From assembly GCA_900317555.1 (NCBI GenBank), contig ONHF01000001.1, forward strand, positions 114,467 to 178,466: a DNA stretch of 64,000 bases, given 5' to 3'. This DNA is from an uncultured Lachnospiraceae bacterium. Its GTDB lineage: Bacteria; Bacillota; Clostridia; Lachnospirales; Lachnospiraceae. The notes below the pieces were generated by a model. That model was not told the origin of the DNA and did no database searches. It worked only from the letters and a program-made list of their open reading frames with translations. This document shows positions 1 to 7,358 of the stretch, piece after piece. Numbering within the stretch: position 1 is the stretch's first letter; each line of letters begins with the position of its first letter. Position numbers and translations under genes: made by a program.

Positions 1-318
1 ATGATCAATACGGTGGACGGTAAGGTTGTCTATGATATCAAGCCCGGCACACAGACCGATACGCGTGTGCGCCTAAGAGGGAAGGGTGTCCCTACGCTGC
101 AAAACAAAAACGTCCGCGGTGATCACTACGTAACGCTGGTTGTCGAGACGCCGGTCAAGCTTTCCAAAGAGGCGAAGGAACTTCTGCGGCAGTTCGACGC
201 GCTGACAGGAGATTCTCTCGGCGAGGCGGACCGCGAGGCCATGGCCCAGCAGGAGAGCGAGAAGGAAAAAGAAAAGGAAACGAAAGGCCGCAAGGGCAAG
301 AAGTGGTTCGGCAAGTAA
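1..318 (+). CDS. dnaJ: Chaperone protein DnaJ, C-terminal part (5' truncated by window edge)
   Basis: Only the last 105 codons are inside the window, so the ATG at base 1 is taken as an internal codon. The visible residues match the end of the DnaJ C-terminal substrate-binding beta domain ([14 protein letters not shown], then RLRGKGVP, then [12 protein letters not shown]). They are followed by a highly charged tail rich in Lys and Glu. DnaJ is the cytoplasmic Hsp40 co-chaperone that stimulates DnaK ATPase activity. A prmA gene directly downstream is the usual order in Firmicutes heat-shock clusters (dnaK-dnaJ-prmA-rsmE). The J-domain and zinc fingers lie outside the window and cannot be checked. 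Confidence 0.93.
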   Translation: MINTVDGKVVYDIKPGTQTDTRVRLRGKGVPTLQNKNVRGDHYVTLVVETPVKLSKEAKELLRQFDALTGDSLGEADREAMAQQESEKEKEKETKGRKGKKWFGK

Positions 319-384
319 TACCGCCCGGGCAGGCTTTTACATGCGCGTCTTTACCGGGCGCGGCACATGGAAGGAGGTTCCCGC

Positions 385-1458
385 ATGCGCTGGATGCGAT
401 TTCGAATCCGCACAACGACAGCTGCGGAAGATATTCTTGTAAGCTCGATGGAAGACGTAGGCTTGTACGGGGCGCAGATCGAGGATCATGTGCCGCTTAC
501 GGCCGCCGAAAAAGAGCAGATGTTCGTTGACATCCTGCCGGAAGGACCGGCAGACGACGGAAGAGCGGTCCTGAGCTTCTATCTGCAGGAAGATGAAGAC
601 GGAAATCTTGTGATCGAGCACGGTGAAGCGGACAACAGCGCGGTATATTCCGGAGGATCCCTGCAGAGCATACAGCCGGGTCCGGAACAGGAGCATGTGA
701 CGCCGCAGGAAATGAAACGCAGGATCGAGGACAAGATCAAAGAGCTCCGGCAGTACTGTGATGATCTGGGCGATGGAACCGTTCTTGTCGAAGAAACGCA
801 GGACACGGACTGGGCGAACAGCTGGAAACAGTATTTTCATCAGTTCTGGATCGACGATATTCTTGTTTTGCCGTCCTGGGAGGAGCCTGCGGTGGCGGAA
901 ATCAAACCGGCGCTGGTCTTTCATATTGATCCGGGTACCGCGTTCGGCACAGGCGCGCACGAGACGACGCAGCTGTGCATCCGCGCGATCAGGAAGCACC
1001 TGACGGACAGAACACGGATTCTGGATGTCGGTACAGGCAGCGGGATCCTTGCGATTCTCGCTCTGATGCTTGGCGCGGAGCGCGCGGTCGGAACGGATCT
1101 GGACCCCTGCGCGGAGCCTGCGATCCGGGAAAACATCACCGTCAACAAAGTTCCCGCGGAAAAATTTCATTTTATTCTGGGCAATCTTGTAAACGATCCG
1201 AAAGTGCAGGAAGAGGTCGGAGAGCAGTGCTATGATATTGTCGCCGCCAACATTCTTCCGGACGTGCTTGTCCCTTTGACGCCTGCGGCGGTCAAAGCGC
1301 TGAAGCCCGGCGGATACTACATTACCAGCGGCATTGTAGACGGCAGGGAGCAGGAAGTTTCGTGCGCGATGGAGAAGGCAGGCCTTACGGATATTACAGT
1401 AACCAATCAGGGAGAGTGGCACTGTGTGACGGGCAGGAAGCCGGCGGCGGAGATTTAA
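385..1458 (+). CDS. prmA: Ribosomal protein L11 methyltransferase
   Basis: PrmA is a SAM-dependent enzyme that methylates ribosomal protein L11. The 357-residue product has the class I methyltransferase glycine motif VGTGSGILAI at about residues 213-222 and the post-I motif GTDLDP. The PrmA-typical AANILPDVL block is near residue 288. The start at 385 is chosen because AAGGAGG ends seven bases upstream; an ATG at 367 lies before this site. The N-terminal domain is somewhat longer and more acidic than in the roughly 310-residue family average. It lies between dnaJ and rsmE, the usual Firmicutes context. Confidence 0.93.
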   Translation: MRWMRFRIRTTTAAEDILVSSMEDVGLYGAQIEDHVPLTAAEKEQMFVDILPEGPADDGRAVLSFYLQEDEDGNLVIEHGEADNSAVYSGGSLQSIQPGPEQEHVTPQEMKRRIEDKIKELRQYCDDLGDGTVLVEETQDTDWANSWKQYFHQFWIDDILVLPSWEEPAVAEIKPALVFHIDPGTAFGTGAHETTQLCIRAIRKHLTDRTRILDVGTGSGILAILALMLGAERAVGTDLDPCAEPAIRENITVNKVPAEKFHFILGNLVNDPKVQEEVGEQCYDIVAANILPDVLVPLTPAAVKALKPGGYYITSGIVDGREQEVSCAMEKAGLTDITVTNQGEWHCVTGRKPAAEI

Positions 1459-1493
1459 CTCCGGCCACGGCTTTCGTTAATCAGGAGTAAAAC

Positions 1494-2240
1494 ATGCTGC
1501 ATCTGTTTGCGGATCCTGCAGATATGCAGGACGGGCTGCTGACAATTACAGGCAGCGAAGTGAATCATATCAGGAATGTCCTCCGTATGAAGCCGGGAGA
1601 CGAGCTGGACGTCAGCAACGGAACGGATGCGAAGGAATACCGCTATGGCATTGAAATGATGGACGCGGAGAAAATTGTCTGCCGCCTTCGTTTTGTAAAG
1701 GACAGCGACGTCGAACTGCCGGTGAAGGTGTACCTGTTTCAGGGAATCCCGAAATCGGACAAGATGGATCTGATTGTTCAGAAGTGTGTGGAGCTTGGCG
1801 TCTTTTCGGTTATTCCGGTCTCTATGGAGCGGTGCGTCGCGAAAATTGAACCTGCGAAAGCACAGAAGAAGATGCAGCGCTGGCAGAAAATCGCGGAAGC
1901 GGCTGCTATGCAGTCAAAGCGGCGTGTGATTCCGAAAGTCGCCCCGCCGATGACCATGAAGGAAGCCGTGGCGTTCGCGCGTGATAACACCGATGTCCGG
2001 ATTCTGCCCTACGAACTGATGAAAGAGGACGGCAGTACGAAAGCGCTGTTGGAGAGTATCCGTCCCGGCAGCAGTGTGTCGGTTTTCATCGGCCCCGAAG
2101 GCGGCTTTACGACGGAAGAGGTTGCAGAAGCGAAAGAAGCCGGTATTCTTCCGGTGTCACTGGGAAGACGGATTCTGCGGACCGAAACCGCGGGCATGAC
2201 CGTGCTGTCGTGGCTGATTTATATCTTGGAAATTTCCTGA
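1494..2240 (+). CDS. rsmE: 16S rRNA (uracil-1498-N3)-methyltransferase
   Basis: The 248-residue product matches RsmE, a SPOUT-class enzyme that methylates U1498 of 16S rRNA in the 30S decoding region. It has an N-terminal PUA-like part (HIRNVLRMKPGDELDVSNG), the central QKCVELGV segment and the SPOUT knot motifs FIGPEGGFTTEE (about residue 198) and LGRRILRTETA (about residue 222). A ribosome binding site (AGGAG) precedes the ATG. It follows prmA by 35 bases and is followed by the cysteine desulfurase after 12 bases, so the genes are probably co-transcribed. Confidence 0.94.
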   Translation: MLHLFADPADMQDGLLTITGSEVNHIRNVLRMKPGDELDVSNGTDAKEYRYGIEMMDAEKIVCRLRFVKDSDVELPVKVYLFQGIPKSDKMDLIVQKCVELGVFSVIPVSMERCVAKIEPAKAQKKMQRWQKIAEAAAMQSKRRVIPKVAPPMTMKEAVAFARDNTDVRILPYELMKEDGSTKALLESIRPGSSVSVFIGPEGGFTTEEVAEAKEAGILPVSLGRRILRTETAGMTVLSWLIYILEIS

Positions 2241-2252
2241 AAGAGGGAGCGA

Positions 2253-3413
2253 ATGGAAAAGGAAGTCTATCTGGACAATTCCGCGACGACGAAATGTTTT
2301 CCGGAAGCCGCGGAGCTGATGAACCGGATTTATCTCACGGATTACGGCAATCCGTCCAGCATGCATCATAAAGGCGTTGTGGCGGAAAACTATATCCGCG
2401 GCGCAAAGCAGACGTTTGCGGATATTTTAAAGTGCAGTCCGCGGAATATTTATTTTACCTCGTGCGGAACCGAGTCCGACAATCTTGCGCTCATTGGCGC
2501 GGCAAGAGCAAATCACCGGGCGGGGAAACATCTGATTACAACAAAGATCGAACATCCGGCGATTCTGGAAACCATGAAATTCCTGCAGTCGGAAGGCTAT
2601 GAAGTTACTTATCTGGATGTGGACGAGAACGGAAGGGTCGATCCCGCGGCAGTGTACGACGCGGTCAGGGATGATACGATTCTGGTCTCCGTTATGCATA
2701 CGAATAATGAAATCGGCGCACTGGAGCCTGTCGCGCAGATCGGCGAAGCCGTAAAACGAAAGAATCCGGGAACGCTGTTTCATGTTGACGCGGTGCAGGG
2801 ATTCGGAAAAGCGCTGATTCATCCGAAGAAAATGCACATCGATCTCCTGTCCGCGAGCGGGCACAAGATTCACTCGCCTAAAGGTGTCGGACTTTTGTAT
2901 ATCGGGGACGGCGTTAAAATCCAGAATATCATCTACGGCGGCGGCCAGCAGAACGGCATGCGCAGCGGAACCGAAAATGTCGCGGGCATTGCAGCTATGG
3001 CGCTTTCGGCGAAGAAGCTGTATGATCAGCTGGATGAAGACCGGGAGAGGCTGTATTCGCTCAAGCAGTTTTTTATTGAGAAAGTCACGAAACTGGACGG
3101 CGTTCACGTGAACGGCCTGCAGGGAACGGACAGCGCACCGCATGTGATCAGCCTTTCATTTGAAGGCGTGCGCGCGGAGGTGCTTCTGCACGCGCTGGAG
3201 GAAAAAGGCATCTATGTTTCGGCGGGCAGCGCCTGCGCGTCGAACCATCCGCATATTTCGGATACACTGCTGGCAATTCATACGAAAGAGGAACTGCTGG
3301 ACAGTACGCTGCGTTTCAGTACGTCTGTTTTGACGACAAAGGAAGAGCTGCAGTACACGTCAGATGCGCTGCAGGAACTGATTCCGTTCCTGCGAAAATA
3401 TACAAGACAGTGA
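2253..3413 (+). CDS. Cysteine desulfurase, NifS/IscS-like (sulfur donor for ThiI)
   Basis: This is a PLP-dependent class V aminotransferase-fold protein of 386 residues. It has the N-terminal YLDNSATT motif, the PLP-binding lysine in ASGHKIHSPKG (Lys205) and the catalytic cysteine loop SAGSACAS (Cys328). These enzymes remove sulfur from cysteine as a persulfide. Because thiI follows after 55 bases, the specific role is probably to supply sulfur for 4-thiouridine in tRNA, like B. subtilis NifZ. No iscU or sufU scaffold gene is adjacent, which argues against a dedicated Fe-S assembly role. The paralogue name is left blank because it cannot be settled by eye. Confidence 0.92.
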   Translation: MEKEVYLDNSATTKCFPEAAELMNRIYLTDYGNPSSMHHKGVVAENYIRGAKQTFADILKCSPRNIYFTSCGTESDNLALIGAARANHRAGKHLITTKIEHPAILETMKFLQSEGYEVTYLDVDENGRVDPAAVYDAVRDDTILVSVMHTNNEIGALEPVAQIGEAVKRKNPGTLFHVDAVQGFGKALIHPKKMHIDLLSASGHKIHSPKGVGLLYIGDGVKIQNIIYGGGQQNGMRSGTENVAGIAAMALSAKKLYDQLDEDRERLYSLKQFFIEKVTKLDGVHVNGLQGTDSAPHVISLSFEGVRAEVLLHALEEKGIYVSAGSACASNHPHISDTLLAIHTKEELLDSTLRFSTSVLTTKEELQYTSDALQELIPFLRKYTRQ

Positions 3414-3468
3414 CCGGAGAACCGTTTTTACATAAAGATCGTCCGCGAAACCGGACAGGAGACAGTAC

Positions 3469-4704
3469 ATGCGATATCATGCATTCTTAATTAAATACGC
3501 GGAGATCGGAATTAAAGGCAAAAACCGTTATCTCTTTGAGGAAAAGCTCTGTGACCAGATCAAGCTCGCGCTCAAGCGCTGCGAGGGGAAATTCCGCGTT
3601 GCGAGAACATCCGGGCGTGTTTTCGTCTACTGCGACGAGGAGTACGATTACGACGAGGTCGTCGAGAGTCTGCAGCTTGTTTTCGGCATTGTCGGCATCT
3701 GCCCCGTCCGCATCATGGATGTTGTGCCGCCTGCGGAGCTTAAAAGCGCAGCAGCGGCGTTTTTCGGTGAAGAGTATAAGGACCGGCATCTTTCGTTCAA
3801 GATTCATACAAGAAGACTTGTCAAGAACTATCCGATTGATTCGATGGAATGCAACGCGGAGCTGGGCGAAGCGATTCTGACCGCATATCCCGAGACACAC
3901 GTCGATGTGCATAATCCCGAGGTTATGCTGTATGTGGAAATCCGCGAGAGAATTTATATGTACTCGCACATCATTCCGGGACCGGGCGGGCTTCCGATCG
4001 GAAGCAGCGGAAAGGCGATGCTGCTCTTATCCGGCGGCATTGATTCTCCGGTCGCCGGCTGGATGGTCGCGAAACGGGGGATGAAGCTCGACGCCACATA
4101 TTTCAACGCGCCGCCGTATACAAGCGAGCGGGCGCTGCAAAAGGTCATTGATCTCGCGTCGATCGTTTCAAGATATACCGGACCCATTTATCTGCATAAT
4201 ATTAACTTTACGGAGATTCAGCTGTATATTTATGAAAAGTGTCCGCACGACGAGCTGACCATTATCATGCGCAGATACATGATGCGCATCGCGGAAATGA
4301 TTGCGAAGCGGACCTCCTGCGAAGCACTGATCACCGGAGAGAGCATCGGACAGGTTGCTTCCCAGACGACGAGGTCGCTCGCGGTTACGAACGAAGTCTG
4401 CACGCTGCCTGTTTTCCGCCCTCTGATCGCGTTCGATAAGGAAGACATCATTACAATTTCGAAAAAGATCGGCACGTTTGACACTTCGATACTGCCGTAT
4501 GAGGACTGCTGCACGATTTTTGTGGCAAAACATCCCGTAACCAAGCCGACAGCCGAAGTCATCCGGCGTCATGAGCAGAACCTGAACGAGAAGATTGACG
4601 AGATGGTACAAAGAGCTCTGGATACCGATGAAATTCTGGTGGTGGACAGAGGTCATGTGCGCAGACTCAAGGCAAGAGAAGACATGCTGCAGGAAGGACA
4701 ATAA
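3469..4704 (+). CDS. thiI: tRNA 4-thiouridine synthase ThiI (without rhodanese domain)
   Basis: ThiI adenylates and thiolates U8 of tRNA and can feed sulfur to thiamine synthesis. The 411-residue protein has an N-terminal ferredoxin-like/THUMP region and the PP-loop ATP-binding motif LLLSGGIDSPVAGW (from about residue 185). The C-terminal rhodanese domain of the E. coli enzyme is missing, as is usual in Firmicutes. A CAGGAGAC ribosome binding site precedes ATG 3469. The desulfurase immediately upstream supplies the likely sulfur partner. The gene is followed by a strong inverted repeat. Confidence 0.95.
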   Translation: MRYHAFLIKYAEIGIKGKNRYLFEEKLCDQIKLALKRCEGKFRVARTSGRVFVYCDEEYDYDEVVESLQLVFGIVGICPVRIMDVVPPAELKSAAAAFFGEEYKDRHLSFKIHTRRLVKNYPIDSMECNAELGEAILTAYPETHVDVHNPEVMLYVEIRERIYMYSHIIPGPGGLPIGSSGKAMLLLSGGIDSPVAGWMVAKRGMKLDATYFNAPPYTSERALQKVIDLASIVSRYTGPIYLHNINFTEIQLYIYEKCPHDELTIIMRRYMMRIAEMIAKRTSCEALITGESIGQVASQTTRSLAVTNEVCTLPVFRPLIAFDKEDIITISKKIGTFDTSILPYEDCCTIFVAKHPVTKPTAEVIRRHEQNLNEKIDEMVQRALDTDEILVVDRGHVRRLKAREDMLQEGQ

Positions 4705-4708
4705 GAAA

Positions 4709-4745
4709 AAGCGGGCGTCCCGGTGACCCGGAGCGCCCGCTTAAC
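4709..4745. terminator. Bidirectional terminator between thiI and the HPr-like gene
   Basis: Arms AAGCGGGCG and CGCCCGCTT flank a CCGG-containing loop. A-rich sequence lies on the left side (AAGAAAAAG) and TT on the right. The position between convergent genes (thiI on +, HPr-like on -) fits a shared terminator, stronger for the minus strand, where the A-run becomes a U-run. Confidence 0.75.
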
Positions 4746-4772
4746 TTCTGAAAATCAGTAATCTGTGATCTG

Positions 4773-5006
4773 CTATCCGATGATATACGGCTTCAATGTA
4801 TCCAGAATCTGATCGATGTTCTCCTCGGCATGGATGTTCAGGTCGATAGGCTTGGACAGATCGAGCGAGAAGATACCCATGATGGACTTCGCGTCGATGA
4901 CATATCTTCCGGAAACAAGATCGAAATCATAATCGAATTTCGTAATGTCATTGACGAATGCCTTCACTTTATCAATTGAGTTCAAAGAAATCTTTACGGT
5001 TTTCAT
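4773..5006 (-). CDS. HPr-like protein lacking the phosphorylatable histidine (Crh-like)
   Basis: The 77-residue protein has the HPr core DAKSIMGIFSLDL and the matching beta-alpha spacing. An ungapped match to B. subtilis HPr puts Ser10 at the position of His15 and Asp12 at the position of Arg17, while the regulatory serine is kept (Ser41, equivalent to Ser46). It therefore should not carry PTS phosphate but could still be an HPr kinase substrate, as Crh is in Bacillus. The start at 5006 has an AGGAGG site about 11 bases upstream; a longer reading frame to 5090 runs through the promoter and is rejected. It is monocistronic and opposite to its neighbours. Function in catabolite control is inference. 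Confidence 0.85.
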   Translation of the reverse strand: MKTVKISLNSIDKVKAFVNDITKFDYDFDLVSGRYVIDAKSIMGIFSLDLSKPIDLNIHAEENIDQILDTLKPYIIG

Positions 5007-5061
5007 AACAACGCTGCCCTCCTGACCAAAACCTTCCACAGGAACCCCTGTACTTGCTCTT

Positions 5062-5090
5062 ATACTACGTTTTCGCGGTTCAAAAGTCAA
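5062..5090 (-). promoter_or_regulatory. Promoter of the Crh-like gene
   Basis: Read on the minus strand, TTGACT (5090-5085) and TAGTAT (5067-5062) are separated by exactly 17 bases. The site is about 55 bases upstream of the start at 5006. Confidence 0.6.
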
Positions 5091-5134
5091 TGAGGCGCAG
5101 ATGCAAAAACAAGAACCTTCAGGAGAAAATTTTT

Positions 5135-6541
5135 GTGAAAAAAGCCGCTGTTCATAATCTCGGATGCAAAGTAAACAGCTATGAGCTTGACGTTATGACG
5201 CAGAAGCTTAAGGAAGACGGATACGAAATTGTTCCGTTCGATGAAAAGGCGGACGTCTATGTCATCAACACCTGTACCGTAACCAATATCGCGGACAGAA
5301 AGTCAAGGCAGATGCTGCACAGGGCAAAAGCCCTCAATAAGGACGCGGTTGTCGTCGCCGTCGGCTGCTATGTGGAAACCGATGAAGCCGGCGTCGAACA
5401 GGATCCGGCGATTGATCTGGCAATCGGAAATAACAGAAAAGGCGAGATCGCGCAGATTCTGGAAGCGTATTTGAAGAGCCGGGGAGAAGGAAATCCTGCG
5501 GAAAAGACCCTTGGAGGCGCGACGCTCGAAGATATTTCAAAGACGCCCTTGTTCGAAGACATGCAGCTGCGCACACCCGGCCGTACCCGTGCGGACATCA
5601 AGATTCAGGACGGCTGCAATCAGTTCTGCTCCTATTGCATTATTCCGTACGCGCGGGGGCGCATCCGCTCCAGAGATCCTCTCGAAATTCAGGAGGAGAT
5701 TACGGCGCTCGCACAGGAAGGCGTGAAGGAAGTCGTGCTGACCGGTATTCATATCGGTTCCTATGGCAAGGAGAAGGGACTTTCGCCGGACAAAGAGCTC
5801 TTATCGCTTCTTACCAGAATCCAGATGATCCGGGGAATTGAAAGAATCCGCCTGGGATCGCTGGAACCCCGGATCATGACCGAGAACTTTGTACGCGGGA
5901 TCAGCGGGCTCTCCAAGCTCTGTCCGCACTTTCACCTTTCACTACAGAGCGGATGCGACAGGACACTGCACCGCATGAACCGGCATTATACGGCGAAGGA
6001 ATATTATGACAGTGTTGTTTTGCTGCGGAAATACTTCGACCGGCCGGCGATTACCACCGATGTGATCGTGGGCTTCCCCGGAGAAACGGAAGATGAATTT
6101 GAGGAGAGCCGCGCGTTCTGCGAAAAGGTCGGCTTTTATGAGATTCATGTATTCAAGTATTCTGTACGCCACGGAACGGTAGCCGCGGGACTTCCGGATC
6201 AGAAGACAAACGCGCAGAAGGCTGCCCGCTCGGATGTACTGCTTGCTCTGACAAAAGAGCAGGCCGAAAGATACCGCGCAGGCTTCATCGGACAGGAGGA
6301 AGAGCTGCTTCTTGAGGAAGAAGTCACGTTAAACGGCGAGCATTTCTGCAAAGGGCATACGAAGCGGTATGTAGAGGGAATTCTCACCGCGGAAGCCGCG
6401 GAACGCGTGGCAGGAGACGCAGGCCTGCAAAGCCCCTGTGGAATGCTCGTGAAGGGGACGCTGCTCCGCGAAGCAGAAGGCACGGCGTGCCTGCGGATGG
6501 ACCCCGGAAGCGCAAAAGCATTGAAGAGTGACCCTAAATAA
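5135..6541 (+). CDS. mtaB: tRNA (N6-threonylcarbamoyladenosine(37)-C2)-methylthiotransferase MtaB
   Basis: MtaB converts t6A37 to ms2t6A37 in tRNAs reading ANN codons. It is a radical-SAM enzyme with two 4Fe-4S clusters. The 468-residue protein has the N-terminal cluster cysteines (NLGCKVNSYE, NTCTVT, VGCYVE), the radical-SAM motif CNQFCSYC (Cys161, 165, 168) and a C-terminal TRAM-like RNA-binding region. The start is a GTG at 5135 preceded by AGGAGA; an ATG at 5054 would extend it by 27 residues that do not fit the family and that overlap the divergent promoter. It is probably co-transcribed with ireB 30 bases downstream. Confidence 0.93.
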   Translation: MKKAAVHNLGCKVNSYELDVMTQKLKEDGYEIVPFDEKADVYVINTCTVTNIADRKSRQMLHRAKALNKDAVVVAVGCYVETDEAGVEQDPAIDLAIGNNRKGEIAQILEAYLKSRGEGNPAEKTLGGATLEDISKTPLFEDMQLRTPGRTRADIKIQDGCNQFCSYCIIPYARGRIRSRDPLEIQEEITALAQEGVKEVVLTGIHIGSYGKEKGLSPDKELLSLLTRIQMIRGIERIRLGSLEPRIMTENFVRGISGLSKLCPHFHLSLQSGCDRTLHRMNRHYTAKEYYDSVVLLRKYFDRPAITTDVIVGFPGETEDEFEESRAFCEKVGFYEIHVFKYSVRHGTVAAGLPDQKTNAQKAARSDVLLALTKEQAERYRAGFIGQEEELLLEEEVTLNGEHFCKGHTKRYVEGILTAEAAERVAGDAGLQSPCGMLVKGTLLREAEGTACLRMDPGSAKALKSDPK

Positions 6542-6571
6542 GGTAAGATTGTCGGAAAGGAGTATTGCAGT

Positions 6572-6859
6572 ATGAGAAAATACAGCGAAGAAGACCTTGG
6601 ACATACACAGTATTTCAGAGTAAAGCCGGATGAAGACACCGCGACGAAGAAGGTGCTCGCCGTAGTTTACGAGGCGCTTTCCGAGAAAGGCTATGATCCG
6701 GTTAATCAGATCGTCGGCTATATCATGTCCGGCGATCCGACATATATTACAAACTACAAGGGAGCCAGAAGCCTGATCATGAAGGTGGAAAGAGACGAGC
6801 TTGTAGAAGAGATCCTGGAGGCATATATCAGGAATAATCACTGGAACGATGCCCGGTAA
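6572..6859 (+). CDS. ireB: IreB family regulatory phosphoprotein (UPF0297)
   Basis: The 95-residue protein matches the IreB/YrzL family across its length (YFRVKPDED near the start, GYDPVNQIVGYIMSGDP, ITNYKGAR, IRNNH at the end). In Enterococcus, IreB is phosphorylated by the PASTA Ser/Thr kinase IreK and controls cell-wall stress and cephalosporin resistance. AAAGGAG lies nine bases before the ATG. The ireB-ruvX-(mltG)-trmR-trhP order is conserved with the B. subtilis yrzL-yrrK-yrrL-yrrM-yrrN region. The stop codon overlaps the ribosome binding site of ruvX, so translation is likely coupled. Confidence 0.93.
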   Translation: MRKYSEEDLGHTQYFRVKPDEDTATKKVLAVVYEALSEKGYDPVNQIVGYIMSGDPTYITNYKGARSLIMKVERDELVEEILEAYIRNNHWNDAR

Positions 6860-6869
6860 GGAGCATGCC

Positions 6870-7358
6870 ATGAGAGTGATGGGCCTTGATTATGGCTCCA
6901 AAACAGTAGGAGTCGCGCTGAGTGATGCGCTGCTTATGACTGCGCAGCCCAAAGAGACGATCTGGCGGGACCGCGAGGGTAAAATCCGTAAGACGCTGGT
7001 TCGGATCGAGGAGCTGATTGATGAATACGACGTCGGGCTGATTGTACTCGGCCTTCCTCTGAATATGAACGATACAGTCGGAGAGAGGGCAGAGGCGGCA
7101 CTGGCATTCAAGGACAGGCTGGAGAGAAGAACGTCTGTCCCGGTTGTCATGTCCGATGAACGCCTGACGACGGTTGAGGCGGACGAAATGCTGGATCAGA
7201 TGGGCATTCCGCCGCATTCGCGCAAGCAGTATATGGATCAGGTTGCAGCCAGTGTGATTCTGCAGGAGTATATGGAGAACCATAAGAAAGAACTGGAAGA
7301 CATTGACAGAGACTACAAATCAAGAGAAAACGACAAATCAAGAGAAAACAAAGAGTAA
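6870..7358 (+). CDS. ruvX: Putative pre-16S rRNA nuclease / Holliday junction resolvase-like YqgF
   Basis: This RNase H-fold protein of 162 residues has the first catalytic Asp in MGLDYGSKTVGVALSD and later acidic motifs VLGLPLNMNDT and SDERLTTVEAD. YqgF is implicated in maturing the 5' end of 16S rRNA. ATG 6870 is preceded by AAGGAG, which overlaps the ireB stop codon. The C-terminal tail contains the duplicated hexapeptide KSREND/KSRENK, produced by an 18-base tandem repeat that also lies inside the overlapping start of the RNase J gene. Confidence 0.92.
   Translation: MRVMGLDYGSKTVGVALSDALLMTAQPKETIWRDREGKIRKTLVRIEELIDEYDVGLIVLGLPLNMNDTVGERAEAALAFKDRLERRTSVPVVMSDERLTTVEADEMLDQMGIPPHSRKQYMDQVAASVILQEYMENHKKELEDIDRDYKSRENDKSRENKE

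Noticed and set aside
7315-7349. Start of a CRISPR-like array
   Set aside because: Only two 17-base copies with one base between them; it is a tandem duplication in coding sequence. No CRISPR array or cas gene is seen anywhere in the window.
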